A stretch of DNA of 64,000 bases from Roseiarcus sp963751165 (GTDB lineage Bacteria; Pseudomonadota; Alphaproteobacteria; Rhizobiales; Beijerinckiaceae): contig CAVVTP010000007.1 of the NCBI GenBank assembly GCA_963751165.1, positions 1 to 64,000 of the forward strand, read 5' to 3'. The position numbers and the translations under genes were made by a program. Position 1 is the stretch's first letter. Each line of letters opens with the position of its first letter. Shown in pieces: positions 54,616 to 63,044 of the stretch. A model generated the notes under the pieces. The model worked only from the letters and a program-made list of their open reading frames with translations. It did not search any database and was not told where the DNA came from.

Positions 54616-55837
54616 ATGTCGTCTTCCCCGGTCGTGATCGCCGGCGCCGGCCACGCGGGTGTCCAGGCCGCCGCCAGTCTGCGCGAAGAGGGCTTCGACG
54701 GCGAGATCGTCCTCCTCTCCGATGAGCCGGACCTGCCCTACCAGCGCCCGCCGCTGTCCAAGGCGTTTCTCAAGGGCGAGATGGACATTCACGGCTTGCC
54801 GCTGAGGGCCGCGGCCTTCTTCCGCGAGCAACGCATCAAGCTCAGGCTCGGCGTTCGTGCGGAGCGAATCGACCGGGCGGGGCAACGGGTCGAGACGGAC
54901 GATGGCGGGACGATCGGCTACGGGCATCTGATCCTCGCGACCGGCGCCCGTAGACGCTGGCTCGACGCGCCGGGCGTAGACCTCCCGGGCGTCTTGACCC
55001 TGCGGACCATCGCCGACGCCACCCGGATTCGCGAAGGGCTCGCCCCTGGGCGCAAGGTCGTCGTCATCGGCGCCGGCTTCATTGGGCTCGAGATCGCCGC
55101 GACCGCGGCGGGCCTCGGCGCCGAGGTGACCGTCGTTGAGATCGCTCGGCCGATGGGCCGCGCCGTCTCGAGCGTGATGTCGGACTTCTTCCTCAAGGCG
55201 CATGGCGGCTTCGGGGCGAAGTTCCGGATCGGACGCGGCGTGACTGCGATCACGGGCGAGGGCAAGCCCGAGGCGGTCGTGCTGACCGACGGCGAGGTCT
55301 TGCCGGCCGATCTCGTGATCGTCGGCGGTCGGCGTCACCGCAGAGGACCGGCTCGCGCGCGACTGCGGGCTCGAATGCCTGAACGGCGTCGTCGTCGACG
55401 AATACCTGCAAAGCTCGGATCGGGCGATTTCGGCGATCGGCGACTGCGCTGATTTCCCCCACGCGGCGCTCGGCTTCCGCACCCGGCTGGAATCGATCCA
55501 GAACGCCGTCGACCAGGCGAGGTGCGTGGCGGCCCGCATCGTCGGCAAGGCCAAGCCCTATGACGCGCTCGCCTGGTTCTGGAGCGACCAGGGCGACCTC
55601 AAGCTCATGATCGCCGGCCTTCCGCACGGGGTCGACGCTTGGATCGTTCGCGGCGATCCCGGGACGCGCGCGTTCTCGGCCTTCGGCTTCCGTGAAGGGA
55701 GGCTGGCGGTGGTCGAATCGGTCAACCGCGCCGGCGACCATGCGGCGGCCAAGCGCATCCTGGCCACGGGAAAGACGGTGACTCCGGAACAAGCGGCGGA
55801 CCCGGCGTTTGACTTGAGGGCGCTGGCGAAGGGATGA
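54616..55837 (+). CDS. ferredoxin/rubredoxin reductase-like FAD protein, single-base frame break
   Basis: The first part has the FAD fold VVIAGAGHAGVQAAASLREE, LPYQRPPLSKAFLKGEM, and the NAD fold VVVIGAGFIGLEIAATAAGL. One extra G near 55327 breaks the frame; removing it gives VIVGVGVTAEDRLARDCGLE and then AISAIGDCADFPHAALGFRT (the second FAD motif), ending at 55837, total about 406 residues. The enzyme moves electrons from NAD(P)H to a ferredoxin or rubredoxin serving an oxygenase. No such partner is adjacent. It starts 39 bp after the hemY-like gene, on the same strand. Confidence 0.85.
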
Positions 55838-56155
55838 GCTAGACGCACGCCTCCGAACTCGGTCGACCGCCTGCGGCGAGCAGCCTCATCGACACCGCAT
55901 CGACACCGATCGCTTGTACACTTGGCCTGCACGTTCGCGCACGATCTGTGAATGCCGTGGGTTGCAACCCGGGCCGCCCCGCGGGTCATCGGCGGCATCA
56001 CCAGGGACCTGTATATTAGGCAAAGTCGAAGCTTTGTCTTTCCAAAATGCGCCACCGGCGCCGTAAATAAGCAAAAATAAGATTGGGCTAAGCGTTAAGG
56101 GGTCGGAGGGAAGGAACGTGGTTAATTAAACTGGTCAGACCAGCTTAACTTTGGT
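55838..56155. other. 318-bp convergent intergenic region
   Basis: No gene is seen. Near its right end (56127-56147) lies a 21-bp near-perfect palindrome centred on CTGGTCAGACCAG, just past the stop of the next minus-strand gene. It could be a weak bidirectional terminator or an operator. Confidence 0.35.
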
Positions 56156-56590
56156 TTACTTCCACTCCGGCGTGCAAACGACATACTGATCTGTGATCGC
56201 CGCCGCCTGGTCGCCCTGCTTCTCCCGCTGGAAATATAGGTAGCAAATACTCAAGCCTCCGTTCCGATAGTTGACGCGAAAAACGCCGCCTTCCTGCTCG
56301 TGGCGGGTCGCAACCAGCCCATATTCGCCGGGTTCCTGTTTCGTCGCGCCGTCACCGCCGCGGTAGCAGCTCGTAACGCCAAAAGCGCCTGGACCGACAT
56401 CGGTGCGCCCCGGATTGTGAGCGAACTGACAGGCGACGACATCGCCCGTAACCTTATCCACCCGGTAGACCAGCGACAAATTGATCTGTGGCGCCGCAAG
56501 GAATTCGTACTGGCTCGCCAAGGAGGGCGCCGGAGCGCTCAACATGGCTATCGACGCGGCAAAAAACGTAGCGGTGGTGCGCAATGTCAT
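56156..56590 (-). CDS. small secreted protein of unknown function
   Basis: This protein of 144 residues starts at 56590 (MTLRTTATFFAASIAMLSAP) with a signal peptide to about residue 25 (PSLAS). The mature part has three or four Cys (VACQFA, GVTSCYRG, SICYLYF, YVVCTPEW), suggesting two disulfides, and a beta-rich pattern. No family is recognised. It is a stand-alone gene; the frame extends 24 codons further upstream, but the signal peptide supports the internal start. Confidence 0.6.
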   Translation of the reverse strand: MTLRTTATFFAASIAMLSAPAPSLASQYEFLAAPQINLSLVYRVDKVTGDVVACQFAHNPGRTDVGPGAFGVTSCYRGGDGATKQEPGEYGLVATRHEQEGGVFRVNYRNGGLSICYLYFQREKQGDQAAAITDQYVVCTPEWK

Positions 56591-56944
56591 TCTTCCGCGG
56601 ACCGAACCGGCTCCAGCGCCCACGGGCGCGTATCCAGAGCAAACAACATTATCGAGGAGCATTCACGGCAAAACCACTTTTAGCCCGGAAGTCGAATCGG
56701 CGCTGAAACGATAGACCCGCCTGACGCCATTTGCCAACTCCACAGCAGGAAGGTCTTCCCGAGCCGGATAACCCTAGTGCAGCCGCAAATACAGAGGACC
56801 AAGCGCCGTCTCCGCGTGTTGTGGTGCGCACTGAGCTCTGCGTCTGCGGCGATCACCCGCTTTCCGAAGCACGATCTCGTTGATCCGCCATGGTGGCCCC
56901 GGCGCGCCAGGGCGAGCGCCGGCCGGACTGAGGCCCAGGGGGCC
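56591..56944. other. 354-bp region without a recognised gene
   Basis: I find no ORF with a convincing ribosome site, no strong hairpin and no repeat between the secreted protein start and the 3' end of the second permease gene. Confidence 0.35.
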
Positions 56945-57910
56945 TCATAGCGCAATCTTCGCGCGCACCGCCAGTTCCCCCACGATCCCCCGCCGGAACG
57001 CCAGCACGCAGGCGACGAAAACGACGCCCTGGATGACGGTCACCCACTCGCCGAACTGGGCGAGGTAGTTCTGCATCGAGACGACGATCAACGCGCCGAC
57101 GACCGGCCCATAGAAGGTGCCCATTCCGCCGACGAGCGTCATCAGCACGACTTCGCCCGACATGGCGAAGGCGACGTCGGTCAGGGACGCATTCTGAGCG
57201 ACGATCGCCTTGGTCGCGCCGGCGAGGCCCGCAAACGCCGCCGACAGGGTAAAGGCTGCGAGCTTGTAGAGCGTCGCGCGGTAGCCGAGCGAGATCACCC
57301 GTGGCTCGTTCTCGCGGATCGCCTTCAAAATCTCGCCGAACGGCGAGTTGACGATCCGCTGGATCGCGAGAAAGCCGAACAGGAACACGATTGCGACGAA
57401 GACGTAGAGAATCCACGGATTCGACAGATCGAAGAGGCCGAGCGCCTTGCCCTGCGGCACCGCCTGGATTCCATCCTCGCCGTGTGTGAACGGCGCCTCG
57501 ACGCAGAAGAAATAGACCATCTGCGAGAAGGCGACGGTGATCATGGCGAAATAGATGCCAATTGAGCGGATGGCGAGCGCCCCGGTGACGAGGCCGAGCG
57601 CGCCGGAAGCCAGAACACCGAGCAGGATCGCTGAACCCGGCTCGAGGCCCCAGACCTTCGCGGCGTGGGCGCAGACGTAACTCGCCAGGCCGAGGAACAT
57701 CGCATGGCCGAGCGACAGCAGGTTGACGTAGCCGATCAAGAGGTTGAAGGCGCAGGCGAAGAGGGCGAAGCAAAGGGCCTGCATGACGAAAAACGGATAG
57801 GTGACGAAAGGCGCGACTGCGATCAGCGCGACCATCACCGCAAAGGCGATGACGTTAGCCTTGCGGTTGCGTGTTGTGAGGTCGGCGGCGACCACGGCTT
57901 GCGCGCTCAT
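56945..57910 (-). CDS. branched-chain-type ABC permease, LivM-like (system 2)
   Basis: This inner-membrane permease of 321 residues starts at 57910 (MSAQAVVAADLTTRNRKANV). About nine membrane segments and the LivM motifs NLLIGYVNLLSLGHAMFLGL and SPFGEILKAIRENEPRVISLGY are present. It lacks the long C-terminal extension of the system 1 LivM. It follows the LivH-like gene with 1 bp between them. It is the last gene of the operon. Confidence 0.92.
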   Translation of the reverse strand: MSAQAVVAADLTTRNRKANVIAFAVMVALIAVAPFVTYPFFVMQALCFALFACAFNLLIGYVNLLSLGHAMFLGLASYVCAHAAKVWGLEPGSAILLGVLASGALGLVTGALAIRSIGIYFAMITVAFSQMVYFFCVEAPFTHGEDGIQAVPQGKALGLFDLSNPWILYVFVAIVFLFGFLAIQRIVNSPFGEILKAIRENEPRVISLGYRATLYKLAAFTLSAAFAGLAGATKAIVAQNASLTDVAFAMSGEVVLMTLVGGMGTFYGPVVGALIVVSMQNYLAQFGEWVTVIQGVVFVACVLAFRRGIVGELAVRAKIAL

Positions 57911-57911
57911 C

Positions 57912-58802
57912 TCAGGCCGTCCTTCCGAACAGGCCCGCCGGCCGGACAAGGAGCACGACCGCCATGATGACGAAGACGACCGTGTTCGACGCCTCGGGGT
58001 AAAAGACTTTGGTCAGGCCCTCGAAGACGCCGAGCACGAAGCCGGTGAGGATCGAGCCGAGGATGGAGCCCATGCCGCCGATCACCACCACCGCGAACAC
58101 GGCCGCGATGATGTCGGCGCCCATGCCGGGGCGGACCTGGTTGATCGGGGCGGCGAGAACCCCGGCAAAGGCGGCGAGCGCTACACCGAAGGCGTAGGTC
58201 AGCGTCACCATGCGGGGCACGTTGATGCCGAAGGCGCGGACCATCGTCGGGTTCTCCGTTCCCGCCCGAAGATAGGCGCCGAGCTTCGTTTTCTCGATGA
58301 CGAGCCACGTGCCGAAGCAGACGGCCATCGAGGCGACGATGACCCAGCCGCGGTAGACGGGCAGGAACATGAAGCCGAGATTGTAGGCGCCGCTGAGCTG
58401 TCTCGGGATCGCGTAGGGCATGCCCGAAGCACCGAAGAAGTTCTGAAACAGGCCCTGGATGATGAGCGCGAGGCCGAAGGTCAGGAGCAGGCTGTAGAGC
58501 GGATCGAAGCCCGCCAGACGCTTCAGAAACAAGCGCTCGACGATGGCGCCGACCGCGCCGATCATGATGGGGGACAGGATCAACGCCCACCAATAGTCGA
58601 GGCCCAAACCCTCGAGAAGGAAATAGGCGCCGAAAGCGCCCATCATGTAGAAGGCGCCGTGGGCGAAATTGACGATCGTCAGCATGCCGAAGATGACGGC
58701 GAGCCCGAGGCTCAGGAGCGCGTAGAACGAGCCGTTGATGAGCCCGATGAGAAGCTGGCCGTAGAGCTGGGGCCAGCTGATGACGTGGCCGAAGATGGTC
58801 AC
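57912..58802 (-). CDS. branched-chain-type ABC permease, LivH-like (system 2)
   Basis: This permease of 296 residues has typical LivH segments: LIGLINGSFYALLSLGLAVI, LTIVNFAHGAFYMMGAFGAY and AVVVIGGMGSILGSILTGFV. It forms the channel with the LivM-like protein. A GC-rich palindromic repeat (58803-58976) separates it from the LivF-like gene upstream, so the order in this operon is G, F, repeat, H, M rather than the K-H-M-G-F of system 1. Confidence 0.92.
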   Translation of the reverse strand: MTIFGHVISWPQLYGQLLIGLINGSFYALLSLGLAVIFGMLTIVNFAHGAFYMMGAFGAYFLLEGLGLDYWWALILSPIMIGAVGAIVERLFLKRLAGFDPLYSLLLTFGLALIIQGLFQNFFGASGMPYAIPRQLSGAYNLGFMFLPVYRGWVIVASMAVCFGTWLVIEKTKLGAYLRAGTENPTMVRAFGINVPRMVTLTYAFGVALAAFAGVLAAPINQVRPGMGADIIAAVFAVVVIGGMGSILGSILTGFVLGVFEGLTKVFYPEASNTVVFVIMAVVLLVRPAGLFGRTA

Positions 58803-58976
58803 GGGCGGACTCCCCTCATCCGGCGCTTCCCCTTATCCGGCCCTTCGGGCCACCTTCTCCCCGCGCGGGAGAAGTGATTCGCCCCCTCTCCCGCGTCGGG
58901 CGTCGAGAGACACCCGTCTTTTGGCGGGCTATGCGGGAGGGGTCCGGGGTGAGGGGAAGCGCGCCGACGACCATCT
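58803..58976. repeat. palindromic intergenic repeat within the liv operon (system 2)
   Basis: This 174-bp unit is of the CCCCTCATCCGG...CCTTCGGGCCACCTTCTCC class. It has an internal GGCCCTTCGGGCC hairpin and outer arms CCCCTCTCCCGC/GCGGGAGGGG. Such units are dispersed in alphaproteobacterial genomes and can form processing or attenuation hairpins; here one lies inside an operon between livF- and livH-like genes. Confidence 0.75.
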
Positions 58977-59721
58977 TCACACCCCCAGCGCCTCGTGCAG
59001 CATGTCCATCTTTCCGTCGAGCTCGGCGTTGGTGAAGGCGTCGATGATCCTGCCGTGCTCCATGACGAAGAAGCGGTCGGCGAGGGTCGAGGCGAAGCGG
59101 AAGTTCTGCTCGACCAAGAGGATGGTGAAACCCGCGCGCTTGAGCTCGGCGATGGTGCGGCCGATCTGCTGAATGATGACCGGGGCGAGGCCCTCGGTCG
59201 GCTCGTCGAGCATGAGGAAGCGCGCGCCGGTGCGCAGGATTCTCGCGATCGCTAGCATTTGCTGCTCGCCGCCCGAGAGCTTGCCGCCGCCGCTCGCCAG
59301 GCGCTCGCGCAGATTGGGGAAGAGCTCGTAGATCCGATCGACGCCCATGCCCCCGGTCCTGGCGATCTGGGGCGGCAGGAAGAGATTCTCCTTCACCGTG
59401 AGGCTCGCGAAGACCGCGCGCTCTTCCGGGCAGAGCGCGACGCCGAGCCGGGCAATGCGCTCGATCGGCAGGCCGATGAGCTCGCGCCCGAGGAACATCA
59501 CCGAGCCGCTACGTTTTCCGACGATGCCCATGATCGATTTGAGCGTCGTGGTCTTGCCCGCGCCGTTGCGTCCGAGCAGGGTCACGACCTCGCCCTCGCG
59601 CACGTCGAGATCGACGCCGTGCAGAATGTGCGAACTCGTTGTACCAGGCCTGCAGGCCCTTGACCTCGAGCACGGCCGCGACCGCGGCGGCTGGGCTCGC
59701 TGCGCGCGCCGCGTCAGGCAT
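58977..59721 (-). CDS. branched-chain-type ABC ATPase, LivF-like (system 2), single-base frame break
   Basis: The start at 59721 (MPDAARAASPAAAVAAVLEV) overlaps the LivG-like stop. Near 59633 one extra T after AWYNE breaks the frame; removing it gives YNESHILHGVDLDVREGEVV and then an intact ATPase with Walker A GRNGAGKTT, signature LSGGEQQML and Walker B FLMLDEPTEGLAP, ending EALGV at 58977. The full protein is about 247 residues, the usual LivF length. Unlike the system 1 LivF, its Walker A Lys is present. Confidence 0.87.
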
Positions 59722-60469
59722 TCCCGGCCCCCATATAAGCCTCCCGCACCTCCGCGTTCTCCGACACCGTGCGGTAATCCCCCTCGGCCAGAACCCGCCC
59801 ACGAGTCAACACCGTGATGCGATGCGAGAGGTTCGCGACCACCTGCAAATTGTGCTCGACCATGAGGATCGTGCGGTTCACCGACACGCGACGGATGAGG
59901 GCAGCGATGCGGTCGATGTCCTCGTGACCCATGCCCGCCATTGGCTCGTCGAGCAGCATCATTTCGGGCTCGACGGCGAGCGTGGTCGCGAGTTCGAGCG
60001 CCCGCTTGCGCCCGTAGGATATCTCGCCTGCCTTGGAATAGGCGAAGGCGGTGAGCCCCACGCTGTCGAGAAGCTCGAGCGCCCGGGTGTTGAGCGGGTC
60101 GAGCGACGACTTCGAGCGCCAGAAGTCGAAGGAATCGCCCCGCGATCGCTGCAGCGCAATCCGCACGTTTTCGAGCGCGGTCAGGTGCGGGAACACAGCC
60201 GAGATCTGGAACGAGCGCACGAGGCCGAGGCGCGCCACGTCGGCAGGCCGCATCGCCGTGATGTCGCGCCCGTTGAACGTGATTCGCCCCGCAGTCGGAG
60301 CGATGAATTTGGTCAGCATGTTGAAACAGGTCGTCTTCCCGGCGCCGTTCGGGCCGATCAGGGCGTGGATCGTTCCTCGGACGATGCGCAGGGACACGTC
60401 GCTGACGGCGCTGAAATCGCCGAAGCTCTTGGAAAGCCCCTCGGTGACGAGAATTTCGTCCGTGCTCAT
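59714..60469 (-). CDS. branched-chain-type ABC ATPase, LivG-like (system 2)
   Basis: This protein of 251 residues starts MSTDEILVTEGLSKSFGDFS. Walker A is LIGPNGAGKTT, the degenerate signature is ISYGRKRALEL, Walker B is MMLLDEPMAGMGHED, and the LivG C-terminal GRVLAEGDYRTVSENAEVRE tail is present. It is the first gene of the system 2 operon; no substrate-binding protein gene is found upstream or elsewhere in the cluster. Confidence 0.92.
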   Translation of the reverse strand: MSTDEILVTEGLSKSFGDFSAVSDVSLRIVRGTIHALIGPNGAGKTTCFNMLTKFIAPTAGRITFNGRDITAMRPADVARLGLVRSFQISAVFPHLTALENVRIALQRSRGDSFDFWRSKSSLDPLNTRALELLDSVGLTAFAYSKAGEISYGRKRALELATTLAVEPEMMLLDEPMAGMGHEDIDRIAALIRRVSVNRTILMVEHNLQVVANLSHRITVLTRGRVLAEGDYRTVSENAEVREAYMGAGNA

Positions 60470-60943
60470 CCCCGCCGGTCACCCGAGCGCATGCGCTTCC
60501 TCCGCGATGGTTGGGGACAATCAACCGGCTGGCGCGGCGGTTGTAAAGCCCGAAAAGGCGGCATGGAGGGTGCGCCTGCCGCTCCAGCAGCAAATAGAGC
60601 GTTAGTGCGTCGGCGTTACCCGAGCGTCATAACGTCGTCACGGAAACAAGGACATGCCTCGCCCACTTTACCGACGTTCTCGCGTCACGCGCCACTGAGA
60701 AGATGATCCGAGCCCTCTTATCGCCACGGGTGCATCGAAGCGAGCCACAGCATTAAGGAGATCCTCGCCGATTATCCGATTATCCTTGCATCGAACGCGA
60801 CGACGTCCTGTAAGCGCTCCGTTGAGAGAATGGCGGCGGCCGCTGATCAAGGCGAGAAGCGCCGACAACGATCTCGCATTCGGTACGAACCCCTCATCCA
60901 TCGCCTTCGGCGATCCCTTCCCAAAAGGAGAGGGGTTGCTCAC
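60470..60943. other. 474-bp intergenic region
   Basis: It lies between the LivG-like start and the galE stop. It must hold the promoter of the system 2 operon. I see no gene, RNA structure or repeat that stands out. Confidence 0.35.
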
Positions 60944-61942
60944 TCACGGCCTCTCGCGGGCCTGCCGATTGTGCAAGCGGCGTTCCCAGTCGAGCGCTTG
61001 GCGCACGATGTCGTCGAGATTGTCGCGCTTGGGCTTCCAGCCGAGCGCACTCTTCGCCCGGTCGGAGCGGGCAACGATGGTCGCGGGGTCGCCGGGACGG
61101 CGGGGCGATAAAACCACCTTGAAATCGACGCCCGACACCCGCTTTACTACGTCGATCACCTCCTTGACCGTCTGCCCGTGGCCGTAGCCGCAGTTGCACA
61201 CCAGGCTCTCCCCGCCGCTGCGCAGATAGGCGAGCGCGTCGAGATGGGCGTCGATCAGATCGGTCACCTGGATGTAGTCGCGGACGCATGTTCCGTCACG
61301 GGTCGGGTAGTCCTGACCGAAGATCTCCATCGAGGGGTAAATGCCGAGCGCGGTCTGCACGCCGCGCTTGATCAGATGGGTCGCGTTTGGCGTCGACTGG
61401 CCGAGGCGCCCTTGTGGATCGGCTCCGGCGACGTTGAAATAGCGTAGCGCGACGAAGCGGAAGTCATACGCGCGGGAGGCGTCCTCCAGCATCCATTCGA
61501 CCATCAGTTTCGAACGGCCATAAGGCGAGATCGGCGCGAGCGGCGTCTCCTCCGACACCTGTTCGGACGAGGTTTCGCCGTAGACGGCGGCGGTCGAGGA
61601 GAAGATGAAGGTTTTCACCCCGCCGTTGACGGACGCTTCGATGAGCGTTCGGGCGTTCGATGTGTTGTTGAGATAGTAGCCGAGGGGGTCGACGACCGAT
61701 TCGGGCACCACGATCTTCGCCGCGAAATGGACGATCGCGTTAATATGATGCTCCCCGATCAGCCGGGTGACGAGGCCGGCGTCGCCCACGTCGCCGATCA
61801 CAAGCCTCGTCTCGTCGGGGACCGCCCAGTCGAAGCCGGTCGAAAGATTGTCGAGCACGACCACGGGTTCGCCGGCGTCCATGAGCCCAAGAGTCATGTG
61901 GCCGCCGATATAGCCGGCTCCGCCGGTCACCAGAACGCTCAT
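60944..61942 (-). CDS. galE: UDP-glucose 4-epimerase
   Basis: This protein of 332 residues belongs to the extended short-chain dehydrogenase family. NAD-binding VTGGAGYIGGHMTLGLMDAG is at the N-terminus, the catalytic Ser is in FIFSSTAAVYGE and the catalytic pair in SPYGRSKLMVEWML (Y-x-x-x-K). It interconverts UDP-glucose and UDP-galactose (or N-acetyl forms) for LPS and exopolysaccharide synthesis. It is divergent from galU with about 135 bp between starts, consistent with shared regulation of sugar-nucleotide supply. Confidence 0.94.
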   Translation of the reverse strand: MSVLVTGGAGYIGGHMTLGLMDAGEPVVVLDNLSTGFDWAVPDETRLVIGDVGDAGLVTRLIGEHHINAIVHFAAKIVVPESVVDPLGYYLNNTSNARTLIEASVNGGVKTFIFSSTAAVYGETSSEQVSEETPLAPISPYGRSKLMVEWMLEDASRAYDFRFVALRYFNVAGADPQGRLGQSTPNATHLIKRGVQTALGIYPSMEIFGQDYPTRDGTCVRDYIQVTDLIDAHLDALAYLRSGGESLVCNCGYGHGQTVKEVIDVVKRVSGVDFKVVLSPRRPGDPATIVARSDRAKSALGWKPKRDNLDDIVRQALDWERRLHNRQARERP

Positions 61943-62077
61943 GTCAACCCTTTCCCGTTCAACACCGGCGTCATTCGGTCAAAAGCCGCATGGATTGCCG
62001 TCGCCGGACCTGCTAAGCGATATCAGATTCTCCCTCCTCGTCTCTGACCATCCCATTCCCGCGAGCCCGTGAAAGCC

Positions 62078-62974
62078 ATGAGAAAACCGCTTCGCAAGGC
62101 TGTGCTTCCCGTCGCTGGCCTCGGTACCCGCTTCCTGCCTGCCACCAAGGCGATCCCGAAGGAGATGCTGACCGTCGTCGACCGGCCAATCCTGCAGTAC
62201 ATTGTGGATGAGGCGCGGGAGGCGGGGATCGAGCATTTCATTTTTGTCACCGGCCGCAACAAAGGCGTCATCGAGGACCATTTCGATTCATCCTACGAAC
62301 TCGAGGACACGCTGAAACGGCGGGGTAAGGGTGCCGAATACGCCGCCCTGATGGCCGATTTGCCCCCTGCCGGGGCGACCAGCTTCACTCGCCAGCAGGC
62401 GCCGCTCGGGCTCGGCCACGCGGTCTGGTGCGCCCGCGATATCGTCGGCGACGAGCCATTCGCCGTTCTGCTCCCCGACATGGTGACGAAAGAGGGCGCA
62501 CGCAGCGGCCGTTGTCTGGCCCAGTGCGTCGAGGCCTACGACCGGTTTGGCGGCAACGTCATCGCCGTCGAGGAGGTGTCGCCTGCGGAGACCCATCAGT
62601 ACGGCGTCGTCGCAGTCGGCGCCGACGACGGGCACACGTTCGAGATCACCGGCATGGTGGAGAAGCCGAAGCAGGGGACGGCGCCGTCCAATCTGATCAT
62701 CTCCGGGCGCTACATCCTGCAGCCGGAAGTCTTCCAGATCCTCGAACTGGTCGAGAAGGGAGCGGGCGGCGAAGTCCAGCTCACCGACGGCATGATCCAG
62801 CTCGGCCGCACGCAGAAGTTCCACGGCGTGCGCTTCGACGGCAGCACCTACGACTGCGGCTCGCGGCTCGGCTTCCTCGCAGCCAACCTTGCCTTCGCCC
62901 TGGGACGACATGATCTCGCCCCGGGACTGAAGGAGGAATTGCGCAAGCTCGGCTACGCGCCCGCGCCCGACTGA
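62078..62974 (+). CDS. galU: UTP-glucose-1-phosphate uridylyltransferase
   Basis: This protein of 298 residues from the ATG at 62078 (a GTG at 62069 is also possible). The nucleotide-binding motif is AVLPVAGLGTRFLPATKAIPK, followed by EMLTVVDRPILQYIVDEARE, and VEKPKQGTAPSNLIISGRYI in the sugar-binding part. It makes UDP-glucose from UTP and glucose-1-phosphate, the substrate of GalE encoded next door. Length and start match the family. Confidence 0.95.
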   Translation: MRKPLRKAVLPVAGLGTRFLPATKAIPKEMLTVVDRPILQYIVDEAREAGIEHFIFVTGRNKGVIEDHFDSSYELEDTLKRRGKGAEYAALMADLPPAGATSFTRQQAPLGLGHAVWCARDIVGDEPFAVLLPDMVTKEGARSGRCLAQCVEAYDRFGGNVIAVEEVSPAETHQYGVVAVGADDGHTFEITGMVEKPKQGTAPSNLIISGRYILQPEVFQILELVEKGAGGEVQLTDGMIQLGRTQKFHGVRFDGSTYDCGSRLGFLAANLAFALGRHDLAPGLKEELRKLGYAPAPD

Positions 62975-63044
62975 CGACACCGGCCGCGGCGTTTCGCCGG
63001 CCGGGCAGGGTGTCGCGCTCACTGCTTCGGTGCTAAAAAGCGTC

